From positions 1-32,612 of the forward strand of contig JAPOLI010000016.1 in the NCBI GenBank assembly GCA_029977205.1: a stretch of 32,612 nucleotides of DNA, in the 5' to 3' direction. Under the pieces are notes generated by a model. The model did not search any database. It was given only the letters and a program-made list of their open reading frames with translations, and was not told the DNA's origin. The position numbers and the translations under genes are program-made. Shown here one piece after another: positions 6,737-14,930 of the stretch; the first letter of the stretch is position 1; each line of letters starts with the position of its first letter. The DNA is from a bacterium. Its GTDB lineage: Bacteria > Actinomycetota > Thermoleophilia > Miltoncostaeales > Miltoncostaeaceae.

Positions 6737-7035
6737 ACGAATACGTCATCTGCTTCACGGCCGTGAACCCCGACGACCTCGACGATGCTGCGACCGAGCG
6801 CATCGCGGGGGCGGCGCAGGCGATTCCCGGCACCCGGCCCCGGGGCAGGGTGCTGGTCGACCGGCTGACCCGCAGGATCGAGGCGGAGTTCGCGATCGAC
6901 GTCGCCCAGGCCATGGCCGAGGCAGCCCGTGACGGGGGCCGGCTCGCCAAGGAGATCCTCCTTGCCGCGCGCATGCCGGATGCCCGGCTCGTGTCGATGA
7001 CCGTCCGGATGGCGGAGGCCCCCGCACCCGACTGA
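6733..7035 (+). CDS. Hypothetical protein, 100 aa
   Basis: I do not recognise a family. This 100-residue alpha-beta protein begins with a strand (MNEYVICFTAVNPDDL), continues through helices (LTRRIEAEFAIDVAQAMAEA), and ends with another strand (RLVSMTVRMAEAP). The ATG overlaps the previous stop by four bases, indicating coupled translation. No catalytic or metal motif is visible. A 9-bp stem-loop lies 13 bases after the stop. Confidence 0.68.
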   Translation: MNEYVICFTAVNPDDLDDAATERIAGAAQAIPGTRPRGRVLVDRLTRRIEAEFAIDVAQAMAEAARDGGRLAKEILLAARMPDARLVSMTVRMAEAPAPD

Positions 7036-7048
7036 GGCGGTCGCGCCC

Positions 7049-7080
7049 TGGTGCGCTGGGCGCGCGTGATGAGCGCACCA
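7049..7080 (+). terminator. Stem-loop after the 6236-7035 gene pair
   Basis: TGGTGCGCT (7049-7057) and AGCGCACCA (7072-7080) form a perfect 9-bp stem with a 14-base GC-rich loop. It sits between the stop at 7035 and the photolyase start at 7149. There is no T-tract, so it could also be a leader structure for the photolyase operon. Confidence 0.4.
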
Positions 7081-7148
7081 GCCACCGCTGATGCCGGGTG
7101 GCCCCGTTCTCCGGCCCGCGCACGCCGGCGCACGCCACAATCCCCGGA

Positions 7149-8576
7149 GTGAGCGCTGATCCGACCACCATCATGTGGTTTCGCCGCGATCTGCGGGTGG
7201 ATGACCACCCTGCCCTCGCGGCTGCCGCGTCGCGTGGCCCGGTGGTGGCGCTCTGGGTGGCTGACCCCGCCCTGCTGGGCGCGTCGCATCACCGTGCCCC
7301 CATGCGTCTGATGTTCCTGAGGGCGTGCCTCGAGGCCCTCGATGCAGCGCTCGCTGAGCGAGGCGTTCATCTGGTCGTGCGATCGGGCGACCCCGCGGCG
7401 GTTGTCCCGGCCGTGGCCCGCGAGGCGCGGGCCGATCTCGTGGTGGCGACGTCTGATGTCACCCCGTATGCCCATCGCCGCGACGCCGCCGTGGGCGCGG
7501 CGCTCTCCGCCGATGAAATCGGCTTCGAGCGCGTCGGCGGCCCGTGGCGGGTGCCGCCGGATGAGCTCGCCGGATCGAAGGGCACCGGCTACCTGGTGTT
7601 CACGCCGTTCTGGCGCGCGTGGGACCAGGTGCCGGTGGAGCCCAGGATCACGCCGCCGGACGGGCTCACAGGTCCGGTGCTCCCCTCCGACGGGCTCGAC
7701 ATGCTGCCGCAAGGCGACCCGCCGATCGCCGCCGGGCCCAGCGCCGCGCGGGCGCGCCTCGAGGAGTTCATCCGCGGGGGCGCGGTGGATCGCTACGGCG
7801 AGGACCGTGACCTCCTCGCGGACGACGGCACGTCGCACCTTTCGGCCGACCTGCGGATGGGCGTGCTCTCACCGGCGCAGGTGGGGCGGGCCATCGGCGC
7901 CGACCGCGATCTCGCGGCCACGCGGGTCCCGTTCTGGCGGCAGCTCGCCTGGCGCGACTTCTACGCGCATCACATGTCCCGTCACCCCGAGGTCGCGGAC
8001 GGGGCCCTCAAACCCTCATATCGCGAGATCGACTGGGACGACGACCCCGCGTTGCTGGATGCCTGGCGCGAGGGGCGCACCGGGTTCCCCCTGTGCGATG
8101 CAGGCATGCGGCAGATGCAGGCGACCGGGTGGATGCACAACCGCGCGCGCATGGTGGCGGCGAGCGTGCTCGTGAAGGACCTCCTCGTGGACTGGCGTCA
8201 CGGGGAGGCGGAGTTCATGCGCTGCCTGGTGGACGGTGACCCCGCGAACAACAATGGCGGGTGGCAGTGGACCGCCGGCACCGGCACCGATGCGGCACCG
8301 TACTTCCGGGTGTTCAATCCGGTTCTGCAGGCCAAGCGGTTCGACCCCACGGGCGCCTACGTGCGCCGGTGGGTGCCCGAGCTCGCGAATGTTCCCGACC
8401 GCTTCATCCACGAGCCATGGCGGATGGATGAGCAAACCCAGCAGGAGGCAGGCTGCGTGATCGGACGTGATTACCCGGCACCCGTGGTGGACCATGCGAT
8501 CCGCCGCGATGAGGCCATCGCCCGCTACAAGGACGCCGATGCCCGCTACGCGGCGCGCCGGGAGGCAGCCGCATGA
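7149..8576 (+). CDS. phrB: Deoxyribodipyrimidine photolyase (class I cryptochrome/photolyase family)
   Basis: The product has 475 residues, the normal length for a class I photolyase, which repairs UV-induced pyrimidine dimers with blue light and reduced FAD. The N-terminal Rossmann domain opens IMWFRRDLRVDDHPAL. The FAD-binding helical domain carries FWRQLAWRDFYAHH, GFPLCDAGMRQMQATGWMHN, RARMVAASVLVKDLLVDW and the signature DPANNNGGWQW, including a tryptophan of the electron-transfer chain. GTG at 7149 is chosen because homology starts at once. The antenna cofactor cannot be told. It is first in a three-gene operon, its stop sharing ATGA with the next start. A photolyase-like cryptochrome is possible but less likely. 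Confidence 0.95.
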   Translation: MSADPTTIMWFRRDLRVDDHPALAAAASRGPVVALWVADPALLGASHHRAPMRLMFLRACLEALDAALAERGVHLVVRSGDPAAVVPAVAREARADLVVATSDVTPYAHRRDAAVGAALSADEIGFERVGGPWRVPPDELAGSKGTGYLVFTPFWRAWDQVPVEPRITPPDGLTGPVLPSDGLDMLPQGDPPIAAGPSAARARLEEFIRGGAVDRYGEDRDLLADDGTSHLSADLRMGVLSPAQVGRAIGADRDLAATRVPFWRQLAWRDFYAHHMSRHPEVADGALKPSYREIDWDDDPALLDAWREGRTGFPLCDAGMRQMQATGWMHNRARMVAASVLVKDLLVDWRHGEAEFMRCLVDGDPANNNGGWQWTAGTGTDAAPYFRVFNPVLQAKRFDPTGAYVRRWVPELANVPDRFIHEPWRMDEQTQQEAGCVIGRDYPAPVVDHAIRRDEAIARYKDADARYAARREAAA

Positions 8577-10042
8577 GCCGCCGCGTGCTCATCACCGGCG
8601 CGACCGGCTACGTGGGTGGTCGCCTGCTGCACCGCCTCGAGGAGCGCGGCGACGACATCACCTGCCTGGCGCGCACTCCCGACAACCTCGAGCCCCGATG
8701 CCGCCCGACGACGCGCATCGTGAAGGGCGACGTCACGACGGGCCAGGGGCTCGACGAGGCCATGGAAGGTGTGGAGGTGGCGTACTTCCTGGTGCATTCG
8801 ATGGGCGCCTCGGGCGACTATCACCGCGCCGAGCGAGACGCCGCCCATGCGTTCCTCGCGGCGGCGGAGCGGGCGGGGGTGCGCCGCATCGTCTATCTCG
8901 GCGCGCTCGGTCGCGGCCCGCACATGTCCACGCACCTCGAGAGCCGGCAGGAGGTCGGTCGGATCCTCCGCTCGGGGTCCGTGCCGACAATCGAGTTCCG
9001 CTCGTCGGTGATCATCGGGTCCGGCAGCCTGTCGTTCGAGATGGTGCGCGCTCTCGTTGACCGCCTTCCCGTGATGGTGTGGCCCAAGTGGGTGGACACG
9101 CCCACGCAGCCCATCGGCATCGAGGACGTCATCGACTACCTCGTCGAGGCATCGGAGATCCCTCTCGACCACAGCGAGGTGGTGGAGATCGGCGGCACGG
9201 ATCGGGTGTCGTACGGCCAGTTGCTCATCGAATACGGACGTGCCCGCGGACTCAGGCGGTTCTTCATCCGCGTGCCGGTGCTGACGCCGCGCCTCTCGAG
9301 CCTGTGGCTGGGCCTGGTGACGCCGGTGTACGCCCGGGTCGGGCGCGAGCTGGTGGACGGGCTGCGCGCCGAGACGATCGTGACCACCGACACCGCGGAG
9401 CGTCTGTTCTCGGTGCATCCGATGGGGATGCGCGAGCAGATCGATCGCGCGCTCGCGAATGAGGACAGTGAGTTCGCCGAGACCCGCTGGTCGGACGCTG
9501 TCTCCTCGCGTGGGCAGTCGCGCATGCGCTGGGGCGGCGCCCGGAAGGGGACGCGGCTCGTCGACGCGCGGTCGGCGTTCGTGCCCGTGCCCCCCGATGT
9601 GGCCTTTCGCCCGATCCAGCGGATCGGCGGCGACAACGGCTGGTACCACGCCGACTGGATCTGGGATGTCCGCGGGGCACTGGACCTGCCCTTCGGCGGG
9701 GCAGGCGTCCGGCGCGGACGCCGTGATCCGGTGCACGTCGTGGTCGGCGACACCGTCGACTTCTGGCGAGTGGAGGAGGTGCAGCCCGGTCGCCTGCTCA
9801 GGATGCGCGCCGAGATGGCCCTTCCGGGTCGGGCCTGGCTGCAGTACGAGGTGCGCGAGGTGCCGTCAGGTTCGATGATCCACCAGACGGCGCTGTTCGA
9901 CCCGGTCGGCGTGCTCGGCCGTGCCTACTGGTACGCGATGTGGCCGTTCCACCAGTACGTGTTCGGCGGCACGCTGCGCAGCATCTGCCGACGCGCCCGT
10001 GAGGAGGATCCATCGCGCGGCGAGCCCGCGGCGGTCCGATGA
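8573..10042 (+). CDS. NAD(P)-binding SDR with C-terminal DUF2867-like domain
   Basis: This 489-residue protein joins two parts. Residues 1 to about 300 are an extended or atypical SDR Rossmann domain with nucleotide motif ITGATGYVGG at residues 7-16, plus VKGDVTTGQGLDEAMEGVE and the IVYLGALGR strand. From about residue 330 the sequence reads like the DUF2867 domain (DNGWYHADWIWDVRGALDL and later MWPFHQYVFGG). This two-part architecture is known in proteins annotated as SDR oxidoreductases; no substrate is established. The start overlaps the photolyase stop by four bases and the stop overlaps the next start by four, so its stoichiometry is likely tied to both neighbours. I infer a role in a light-response module. 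Confidence 0.88.
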   Translation: MSRRVLITGATGYVGGRLLHRLEERGDDITCLARTPDNLEPRCRPTTRIVKGDVTTGQGLDEAMEGVEVAYFLVHSMGASGDYHRAERDAAHAFLAAAERAGVRRIVYLGALGRGPHMSTHLESRQEVGRILRSGSVPTIEFRSSVIIGSGSLSFEMVRALVDRLPVMVWPKWVDTPTQPIGIEDVIDYLVEASEIPLDHSEVVEIGGTDRVSYGQLLIEYGRARGLRRFFIRVPVLTPRLSSLWLGLVTPVYARVGRELVDGLRAETIVTTDTAERLFSVHPMGMREQIDRALANEDSEFAETRWSDAVSSRGQSRMRWGGARKGTRLVDARSAFVPVPPDVAFRPIQRIGGDNGWYHADWIWDVRGALDLPFGGAGVRRGRRDPVHVVVGDTVDFWRVEEVQPGRLLRMRAEMALPGRAWLQYEVREVPSGSMIHQTALFDPVGVLGRAYWYAMWPFHQYVFGGTLRSICRRAREEDPSRGEPAAVR

Positions 10043-11016
10043 GAGTCGCCGTCATCGGCGCGGGGATCGCGGGCCTCGTCGCCGCGCGTGACCTGGTGGA
10101 TGCCGGGCACGAGGTGGTGGTGATGGAGAAGAGCCGCGGCCTCGGTGGCCGCATGGCCGCCCGCCGGGCGGACGGCGACGCCGTGGTGGATCACGGCCTT
10201 CCCGTGCTCGACGTGCCGCGCGATGGCCTGCTCGCCGGGTTCGTGGTGGATCTCGCGACCGATGACCTGGTCGAGGTGGTCGCTCCAGGCGAGCCGGTGC
10301 CGGGGCGCTCCACCGAGGGTGCGCCGCAGCTCGCGTGGGCATCCGGCATGACCCGGCTCCCCAAGGCGATGGCGCACGGGCTCGAAGTGGTTACGGGCAC
10401 GCGCGTGGCGGCCATCCGCTCGGATGGGGACGCGCTGGAGGTCGCGCAGGATCAGGGCAACACCCTCGGCACGTACGACTGGGTGGTGGTCACCGCTCCG
10501 GGCGCCCAGGCCGCCGACCTTCTCGACCACAGCCCACGCGGGGCGGTGCGCGCCGCAGATCTCCGCGCCGTGCCCTACGACATGGCCGTGATGGTCTTGG
10601 CCGGCGTGGCCGTCGAGCCACCGGAGTGGTTCGCGCACCGGCCTCTCACCGGCCCGCTCAGCTACATCACGAACGAGGCGGCCAAGGACCACCTGCCCGT
10701 GGACGGGGTGGCATCGTTCGTCGCGCGCCTCGATGCGGACGTGAGCGAGCACCTGATGGAGGCCTCGGATGCCGCGGTGCTGGGTGAGGCCCTGCCCGCC
10801 CTCGCCACGTCGCTCGGCGCAGCAGCAGCGTCACCGGCCTGGACGCAGGTCAAGCGCTGGCGCTACGCCACCACGCGTGAGCGGCTCGACCAGAGCGCCC
10901 TCAACCCCGACGGCGCGCGCGTCCTGGTGGCGGGTGACGCCGTGGCTGCGGGCCCGCGCATGGAGGACGTCGCGGCCACCGGTCGGTGGGCCGCGCGCCG
11001 CATACTGGAGTCCTAG
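10039..11016 (+). CDS. Renalase-like FAD/NAD(P)-dependent oxidoreductase
   Basis: The product has 325 residues and a dinucleotide-binding N-terminus, VAVIGAGIAGLVAARDLVDA, followed by the ribose-binding acid in VVVMEKSRGLGGRMAARR. The C-terminus RVLVAGDAVAAGPRMEDVA is the second FAD motif of amine-oxidase-like flavoproteins. This is the renalase-like group of predicted NAD/FAD oxidoreductases, whose genes are known to neighbour photolyase genes in many bacteria. The substrate is unknown. It is last in the operon, coupled to the SDR gene by ATGA. Its stop shares a CTAG with the convergent gene at 11013, so the two coding regions overlap by four bases. Confidence 0.88.
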   Translation: MRVAVIGAGIAGLVAARDLVDAGHEVVVMEKSRGLGGRMAARRADGDAVVDHGLPVLDVPRDGLLAGFVVDLATDDLVEVVAPGEPVPGRSTEGAPQLAWASGMTRLPKAMAHGLEVVTGTRVAAIRSDGDALEVAQDQGNTLGTYDWVVVTAPGAQAADLLDHSPRGAVRAADLRAVPYDMAVMVLAGVAVEPPEWFAHRPLTGPLSYITNEAAKDHLPVDGVASFVARLDADVSEHLMEASDAAVLGEALPALATSLGAAAASPAWTQVKRWRYATTRERLDQSALNPDGARVLVAGDAVAAGPRMEDVAATGRWAARRILES

Positions 11017-11858
11017 GGCTGTTCGTCCTCGCGGACGATCTCGGCCTCGCTCACCTCGACCACCTCGTCAACCTCGACCTGGCCGTCCGCCGTCTCGGTG
11101 ATGGCGACCGCGTCGGTGGCCTCAACGATTGCGACGCCGTCCTCGGTGACCAGGGCCTCGCTCACCTCGACCACCTCGTCAACCTCGACCGCGCCGTCCG
11201 CCGTCTGGGTGATCGTGACCGTGTCGGTGACCTCCACGACGTCGACGCCATCGTCGGTGATCACGGCCTCGACCACATCAACCGTGTCGGTGACCTGCAT
11301 GGCGTCGTCTGTCTCGACGGCCGTGACCACCTCGGTGACGTCGGTGACGATGGTGCCATCGGGCGTTTCGGTGACCTCAATGACCTCCGCCACCTCGACC
11401 TCTGCATCGATCACCTCCGGCCCGGCGCCAGCGGGCGCATCGGACGCGGACGAGGTGCGCGGGGTTGCTGACCGCGCGGCCTTCGTGGGCTCGGCGGCCA
11501 CCGCGCGGCCGGCTTCGCGTCGCGCCAGCATGTCGCGTGCCTCATGGAGCTTGCGAACGCGCTTGCGGCTCTCCACCGCGCGTGCCTCGGCGGCGGCCTT
11601 TCGGTCGAGCGCGGCGTCGTATTCGGCGCGGATCTCCGGGTCGTTCACGAGCGCACGCTCCGCCCAGGCGAGCCAGTGCATCTCGGCCTCGCGGTCGCGG
11701 TGCTTCATCGGCGTCTCCTCGACCCACTCGGTGCGACGCGCGATGGCGGCCTGGATGTCGGCATCGCCGGCATCCCGCGCGACGTCGAGCATCTCGTAGA
11801 GGTCGCGCTCCATGAGCGCCTGCACCAGCGCTGCGCGCTTGGGATCAACCGTTGCCAT
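11013..11858 (-). CDS. J-domain-like protein with acidic repetitive tail
   Basis: The product has 281 residues. Residues about 18-90 (DLYEMLDVARDAGDADIQAA, then WAERALVNDPEIRAEYDAAL) look like a divergent DnaJ J-domain: helices, a late NDPEIRAEYD motif, but no clear HPD tripeptide. A charged helix and an Ala-rich linker follow. From about residue 150 to the end the chain is Val/Glu/Thr/Asp-rich with a 37-residue repeat containing TADG-VEVDEVVEVSEA. That tail is strongly acidic and probably forms beta-rich or disordered repeats. No signal peptide is seen. Without HPD, Hsp70 stimulation is doubtful; a scaffold or adaptor role is a guess. Confidence 0.75.
   Translation of the reverse strand: MATVDPKRAALVQALMERDLYEMLDVARDAGDADIQAAIARRTEWVEETPMKHRDREAEMHWLAWAERALVNDPEIRAEYDAALDRKAAAEARAVESRKRVRKLHEARDMLARREAGRAVAAEPTKAARSATPRTSSASDAPAGAGPEVIDAEVEVAEVIEVTETPDGTIVTDVTEVVTAVETDDAMQVTDTVDVVEAVITDDGVDVVEVTDTVTITQTADGAVEVDEVVEVSEALVTEDGVAIVEATDAVAITETADGQVEVDEVVEVSEAEIVREDEQP
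11044..11265 (-). repeat. Two 111-bp in-frame repeats in the J-like gene
   Basis: A 36-base stretch starting GCCTCGCTCACCTCG is identical at 11044 and 11155, and similarity continues for the full 111-bp period, which equals 37 codons. A more diverged copy follows towards 11420. The repeats encode the acidic VEVDEVVEVSEA units and keep the frame. Confidence 0.85.
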
Positions 11859-12069
11859 GCTTGCTCCTCGACCTTCGTGGTGGACGACACGCTATCGCGT
11901 GGCGGGCCGGCCACGGCACGGGTGCGTGCGCCCGCGTCAGCCGTCCGGTCCATGCCGAGCGGTCGCCCGGTCCATTCCGGGGCGCCATGCTAGGTGAGGC
12001 AGCCGGCCGAGGGTCCGGCCGCACGCGGGCGGAACGTCCCCCGCGCCGATCCACGCCAGGGCGGGGTGC

Positions 12070-13257
12070 TCAGGTGCGGGGCAGCATGATGGCGATCCAT
12101 GCCGTGCCGACCGCCACCAGCACCGCGATGGCGATGGTCACCCCCTGGAAGGACATGGCGAGGTGGAGGCCGCCCCCGATGACGGGCCCCAGCGTGTAGC
12201 CGGCTGAGTAGACCACCACCATCGCCGCCGCGCTCAGCCCGTACGAGCCCGCATGACCCATCTGGTCGACGGCCTCCGTGAAGAGCGGGCCGGCGGGTGC
12301 CGCGAGCACGGCGGCGCCGCCGAGGCACGCGGCGAAGGCCAGGGTGACCCACCACGGTGGACCGAGCGCCACGAATGGCAACGCCACCGCCGTGATCACG
12401 CCGCCGACGATGAGGGGCAGGCGTCGTCCGGCGCGGTCGGACCACCAGCCGCCCACGGGGGCCCCGAGGAACAGGGCCGCCGTCCCGAGTGCGAGCACGA
12501 GCCCGATGCCGCTCGATGAGAGCCCCAGGCGCTCGGCGAGGTCGAGCGGCAGGAGCGGTTCCAGCATGGCCTCGACGATCGCGAGGAGGACCAGCGCCAG
12601 CGCGCCCGCGCGCGCCCCGCGTGATCGGGCGACGCCGCGAAGTCCGGCCAGCACGGATGGCACGGTGCCCGATGGACGGGCGGTCTCCGGTACCAGCGCA
12701 ACGCACAGGGCGAGCACCAGCGGCACGAGCGAGATGATCAGGAAGGTTGCCCGTACGCCCACGGTGTCGATCAGGACGCCCGAGAGGAGAGGGCCGAGGA
12801 GGCCCGCTCCGCCCCCGGCTGTCTCCGCGAGTCCCAGGCGAAAGCCCAGTTGGTTCGTGGGGTAGACATCGCTGACCGCGGCGAGCGCGCCGGTCCACGT
12901 GAGCGCCGCGGCGCCCCCCTGCACGCCGCGGGCGATGGAGAGGGTGATTGGCTCGGTGGCAAAGGCGAACGCAACCCCCGACAGGGCCAGCAGCACGGCG
13001 CCAACCGCCAGCGCGCGCCGCCGGCCTGCCCGGTCGACCCACCGAGGCAGGAAAAGCGCGACCACCAGCTGGACGATGGGGAAGACGGCGAAGATCAGGG
13101 CGACCGCGGTATCGGAGAGGCCCATCGCCCGTTGATAGGCCGGCAGTGCCGGGACGATTGCGCTGAACATCAGGGTGTCCACCGCGATCGCGGCCGTGGC
13201 AAGTGCGAACACCCGCGTGCGCGAGGGGTGCGGTGCGCGCTGAGTCACGCGGGCCAC
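12070..13257 (-). CDS. MFS transporter, probable drug/solute exporter
   Basis: The product has about 395 residues and twelve predicted membrane helices, as in the DHA-type major facilitator family, which moves small molecules by proton antiport. Motif A is visible between helices 2 and 3 as LPRWVDRAGRRRALA and again in the second half as WWSDRAGRRLPLI. Helix 1 begins ALATAAIAVDTLMFSAIVP, with the acidic residue common in exporters. GTG at 13257 is chosen because further upstream starts (13290, 13302) lie on a strong palindrome and add an Arg/Ala/Pro extension lacking membrane character. The substrate is not predictable. It diverges from the PAC2 gene. Confidence 0.88.
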   Translation of the reverse strand: MARVTQRAPHPSRTRVFALATAAIAVDTLMFSAIVPALPAYQRAMGLSDTAVALIFAVFPIVQLVVALFLPRWVDRAGRRRALAVGAVLLALSGVAFAFATEPITLSIARGVQGGAAALTWTGALAAVSDVYPTNQLGFRLGLAETAGGGAGLLGPLLSGVLIDTVGVRATFLIISLVPLVLALCVALVPETARPSGTVPSVLAGLRGVARSRGARAGALALVLLAIVEAMLEPLLPLDLAERLGLSSSGIGLVLALGTAALFLGAPVGGWWSDRAGRRLPLIVGGVITAVALPFVALGPPWWVTLAFAACLGGAAVLAAPAGPLFTEAVDQMGHAGSYGLSAAAMVVVYSAGYTLGPVIGGGLHLAMSFQGVTIAIAVLVAVGTAWIAIMLPRT

Positions 13258-13280
13258 GCTACCCCCCGGGGGTGCCGCAC

Positions 13281-13300
13281 GCGCGGCCATGAGGCCGCGC
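13281..13300. promoter_or_regulatory. 8-bp inverted repeat in the MFS/PAC2 divergent promoter region
   Basis: GCGCGGCC at 13281-13288 and GGCCGCGC at 13293-13300 form a perfect 8-bp inverted repeat around ATGA. It lies between the MFS start preferred here and the PAC2 start at 13311, a natural place for an operator acting on both genes. The role is inferred from position only. Confidence 0.3.
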
Positions 13301-13310
13301 ACCTGTCACC

Positions 13311-14210
13311 ATGCACGCCATGCCAGGAAGCCTCACCATCACCGCCCCGGACCCACCGCTTCGCGACCCCGTGGTCGTCGCCGCGTTCCGCGGGTGGAAC
13401 GACGCCGCGAGCGCGGCGTCCACGACCATCGCCACGATCGCCGGCCAGCGGCACGCCGAGCAGATCGGAACCGTCGACCCGGAGGACTTCTACGACTTCC
13501 AGGTGACCCGGCCCATCATCGACCTCACCGGGCCGGATCCCACGCTGACCTGGCCCGAGGTGGAGATCCTGGCGGCACGCTGCCCGGATGCCGACCGCGA
13601 CCTGGTGCTCGTGGTGGGTGGCGAGCCCTCGATGCGGTGGCCCACCTTCTGCCGTCTGCTGCTCGATGCGGTGGAGGCCCTGGGCGCCACCCGCTTCATC
13701 ACCCTGGGTGCGCTGCTGGCCGACGTCCCCCACACCCGCGATGTATCCCTCACGGTGATGACCACGCAGGAGGGGCTTGCGCTGGGCATGGACACCCGGC
13801 CTCCGGGCTACCGCGGCCCCACGGGCATCGTGGGCGTCCTGCACCTGCTCGCCGCTGAGCGCGGCCTTGAGGCCGTCTCGCTGTGGGCACCGACCTCGCA
13901 CTACGCAGCCGGCGTGGTGAACCACAAGGCCGAGCTCGCGCTCGTCGAGGGGGTTGCCTCCGTCACGGGCGTGCCGATCGACACCACCGAGGTACGCACG
14001 AACGCGCGGGAGTTCGAGGACCAGGTGGACCAGGTGGTGGCCGGTGACGCGCGCCTCCAGCAGCTCGTCGAGCAACTCGAGCAGGCGACCGACGAGGACG
14101 CGCCGCTCGACTTCGAGGATGCCGACCTTCCCTCAGGTGACGAACTGGTGGCAGAGCTCGAGCGCTTCCTGCGCGAGCGCCAGGACCCGCCGCCACCACA
14201 GGGCATCTAG
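13311..14210 (+). CDS. PAC2 family protein (proteasome-assembly-chaperone-like)
   Basis: The product has 299 residues and fits the actinobacterial PAC2 family, related to eukaryotic proteasome assembly chaperone 2. Diagnostic stretches are VVVAAFRGWNDAASAAS near the N-terminus, DFYDFQVTRPII, LVLVVGGEPSMRWPTF, FITLGALLADVPHTR and SLWAPTSHYAAGVVNHKA. The C-terminal 70 residues are acidic and helical (LQQLVEQLEQATDEDAPLDF). The precise role in bacteria is not settled. ATG at 13311 is used; ATG at 13320 is equally plausible. No proteasome genes are in the window. Confidence 0.88.
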   Translation: MHAMPGSLTITAPDPPLRDPVVVAAFRGWNDAASAASTTIATIAGQRHAEQIGTVDPEDFYDFQVTRPIIDLTGPDPTLTWPEVEILAARCPDADRDLVLVVGGEPSMRWPTFCRLLLDAVEALGATRFITLGALLADVPHTRDVSLTVMTTQEGLALGMDTRPPGYRGPTGIVGVLHLLAAERGLEAVSLWAPTSHYAAGVVNHKAELALVEGVASVTGVPIDTTEVRTNAREFEDQVDQVVAGDARLQQLVEQLEQATDEDAPLDFEDADLPSGDELVAELERFLRERQDPPPPQGI

Positions 14211-14238
14211 CGCCGCCGCGCCGCCGGCCGGGCCGCCG

Positions 14239-14913
14239 CTAGAACTCGCCCCGGCTCACGCAGGAGTTCCACAGCACGCAGCCGTCGCAGCGCGGCCGTC
14301 GCGCCGTGCAGACCTCGCGCCCGTGCATGATGAGCCGGAGCCCGGTGTCCGCCCACATGTCCTGTGGCCAGACCTCCTTCAGGTCGGCCTCCACCCGCAC
14401 CGGGTCGTTCGAGTCGGTGAGGCCGAGGCGGCGCGCCAGCCTGAGCACGTGCGTGTCCACGGCGATCGCGGGTTCGTCGAACCAATGCCCCAGCAGCACG
14501 CTGGCGGTCTTCCGCCCCACGCCGGGAAGGGACACCAGGTCGTCCATGGTGGCGGGCATCTCCCCGCCGAAGCGGTCCTCGATGGCCGTGGCCATGCCGA
14601 TGAGCGACGTCGCCTTGGCATGGAAGAAACCGGTCGGCCGGATGATCTCCTCGACCTCCGCGATGTCGGCTGCGGCCAGGTCGGCGGCCGTGGGGTAGCG
14701 CGCGAAGAGCGCGGGCGTGACCGTGTTGACCATGACGTCCGTGCACTGGGCGGAGAGGATGGTGGCCGCCAGCAGCTCGAACTCGTTGCGGTGGTCGAGG
14801 GGCACGGGCACCACGGGGCGCTCCTCGGCGAGGATCTCCGCGACGGCGATACCCCGGCCCGCCCGCGAGCGCGGTCGGCGCATGCGCGCGGGCGTCGTTG
14901 AACGTCGTGCCAT
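14239..14913 (-). CDS. nth: Endonuclease III
   Basis: The 224-residue product is a base-excision-repair DNA glycosylase/AP lyase acting on oxidised pyrimidines. The helix-hairpin-helix reads LVSLPGVGRKTASVLLG with catalytic Lys135, and the catalytic Asp153 sits in AVDTHVLRLARRLGL. The [4Fe-4S] loop has Cys202, 209, 212 and 218 (CTARRPRCDGCVLWNSC) with the standard 6-2-5 spacing. The ATG at 14913 gives the usual length plus a basic N-terminal tail; ATG at 14883 is an alternative. It begins 17 bases after the DUF2252 stop on the same strand, so the two are likely co-transcribed. A photolyase operon lies nearby, but on the other strand and separately. Confidence 0.95.
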   Translation of the reverse strand: MARRSTTPARMRRPRSRAGRGIAVAEILAEERPVVPVPLDHRNEFELLAATILSAQCTDVMVNTVTPALFARYPTAADLAAADIAEVEEIIRPTGFFHAKATSLIGMATAIEDRFGGEMPATMDDLVSLPGVGRKTASVLLGHWFDEPAIAVDTHVLRLARRLGLTDSNDPVRVEADLKEVWPQDMWADTGLRLIMHGREVCTARRPRCDGCVLWNSCVSRGEF

Positions 14914-14930
14914 CCGGGCGCGCCCCGCGC

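Noticed and set aside
11044-11420. Regular direct repeats that could suggest a CRISPR or minisatellite
   Set aside because: The period is exactly 37 codons, the repeats keep the frame of the J-like gene and encode a coherent acidic motif, and there are no unique spacers.
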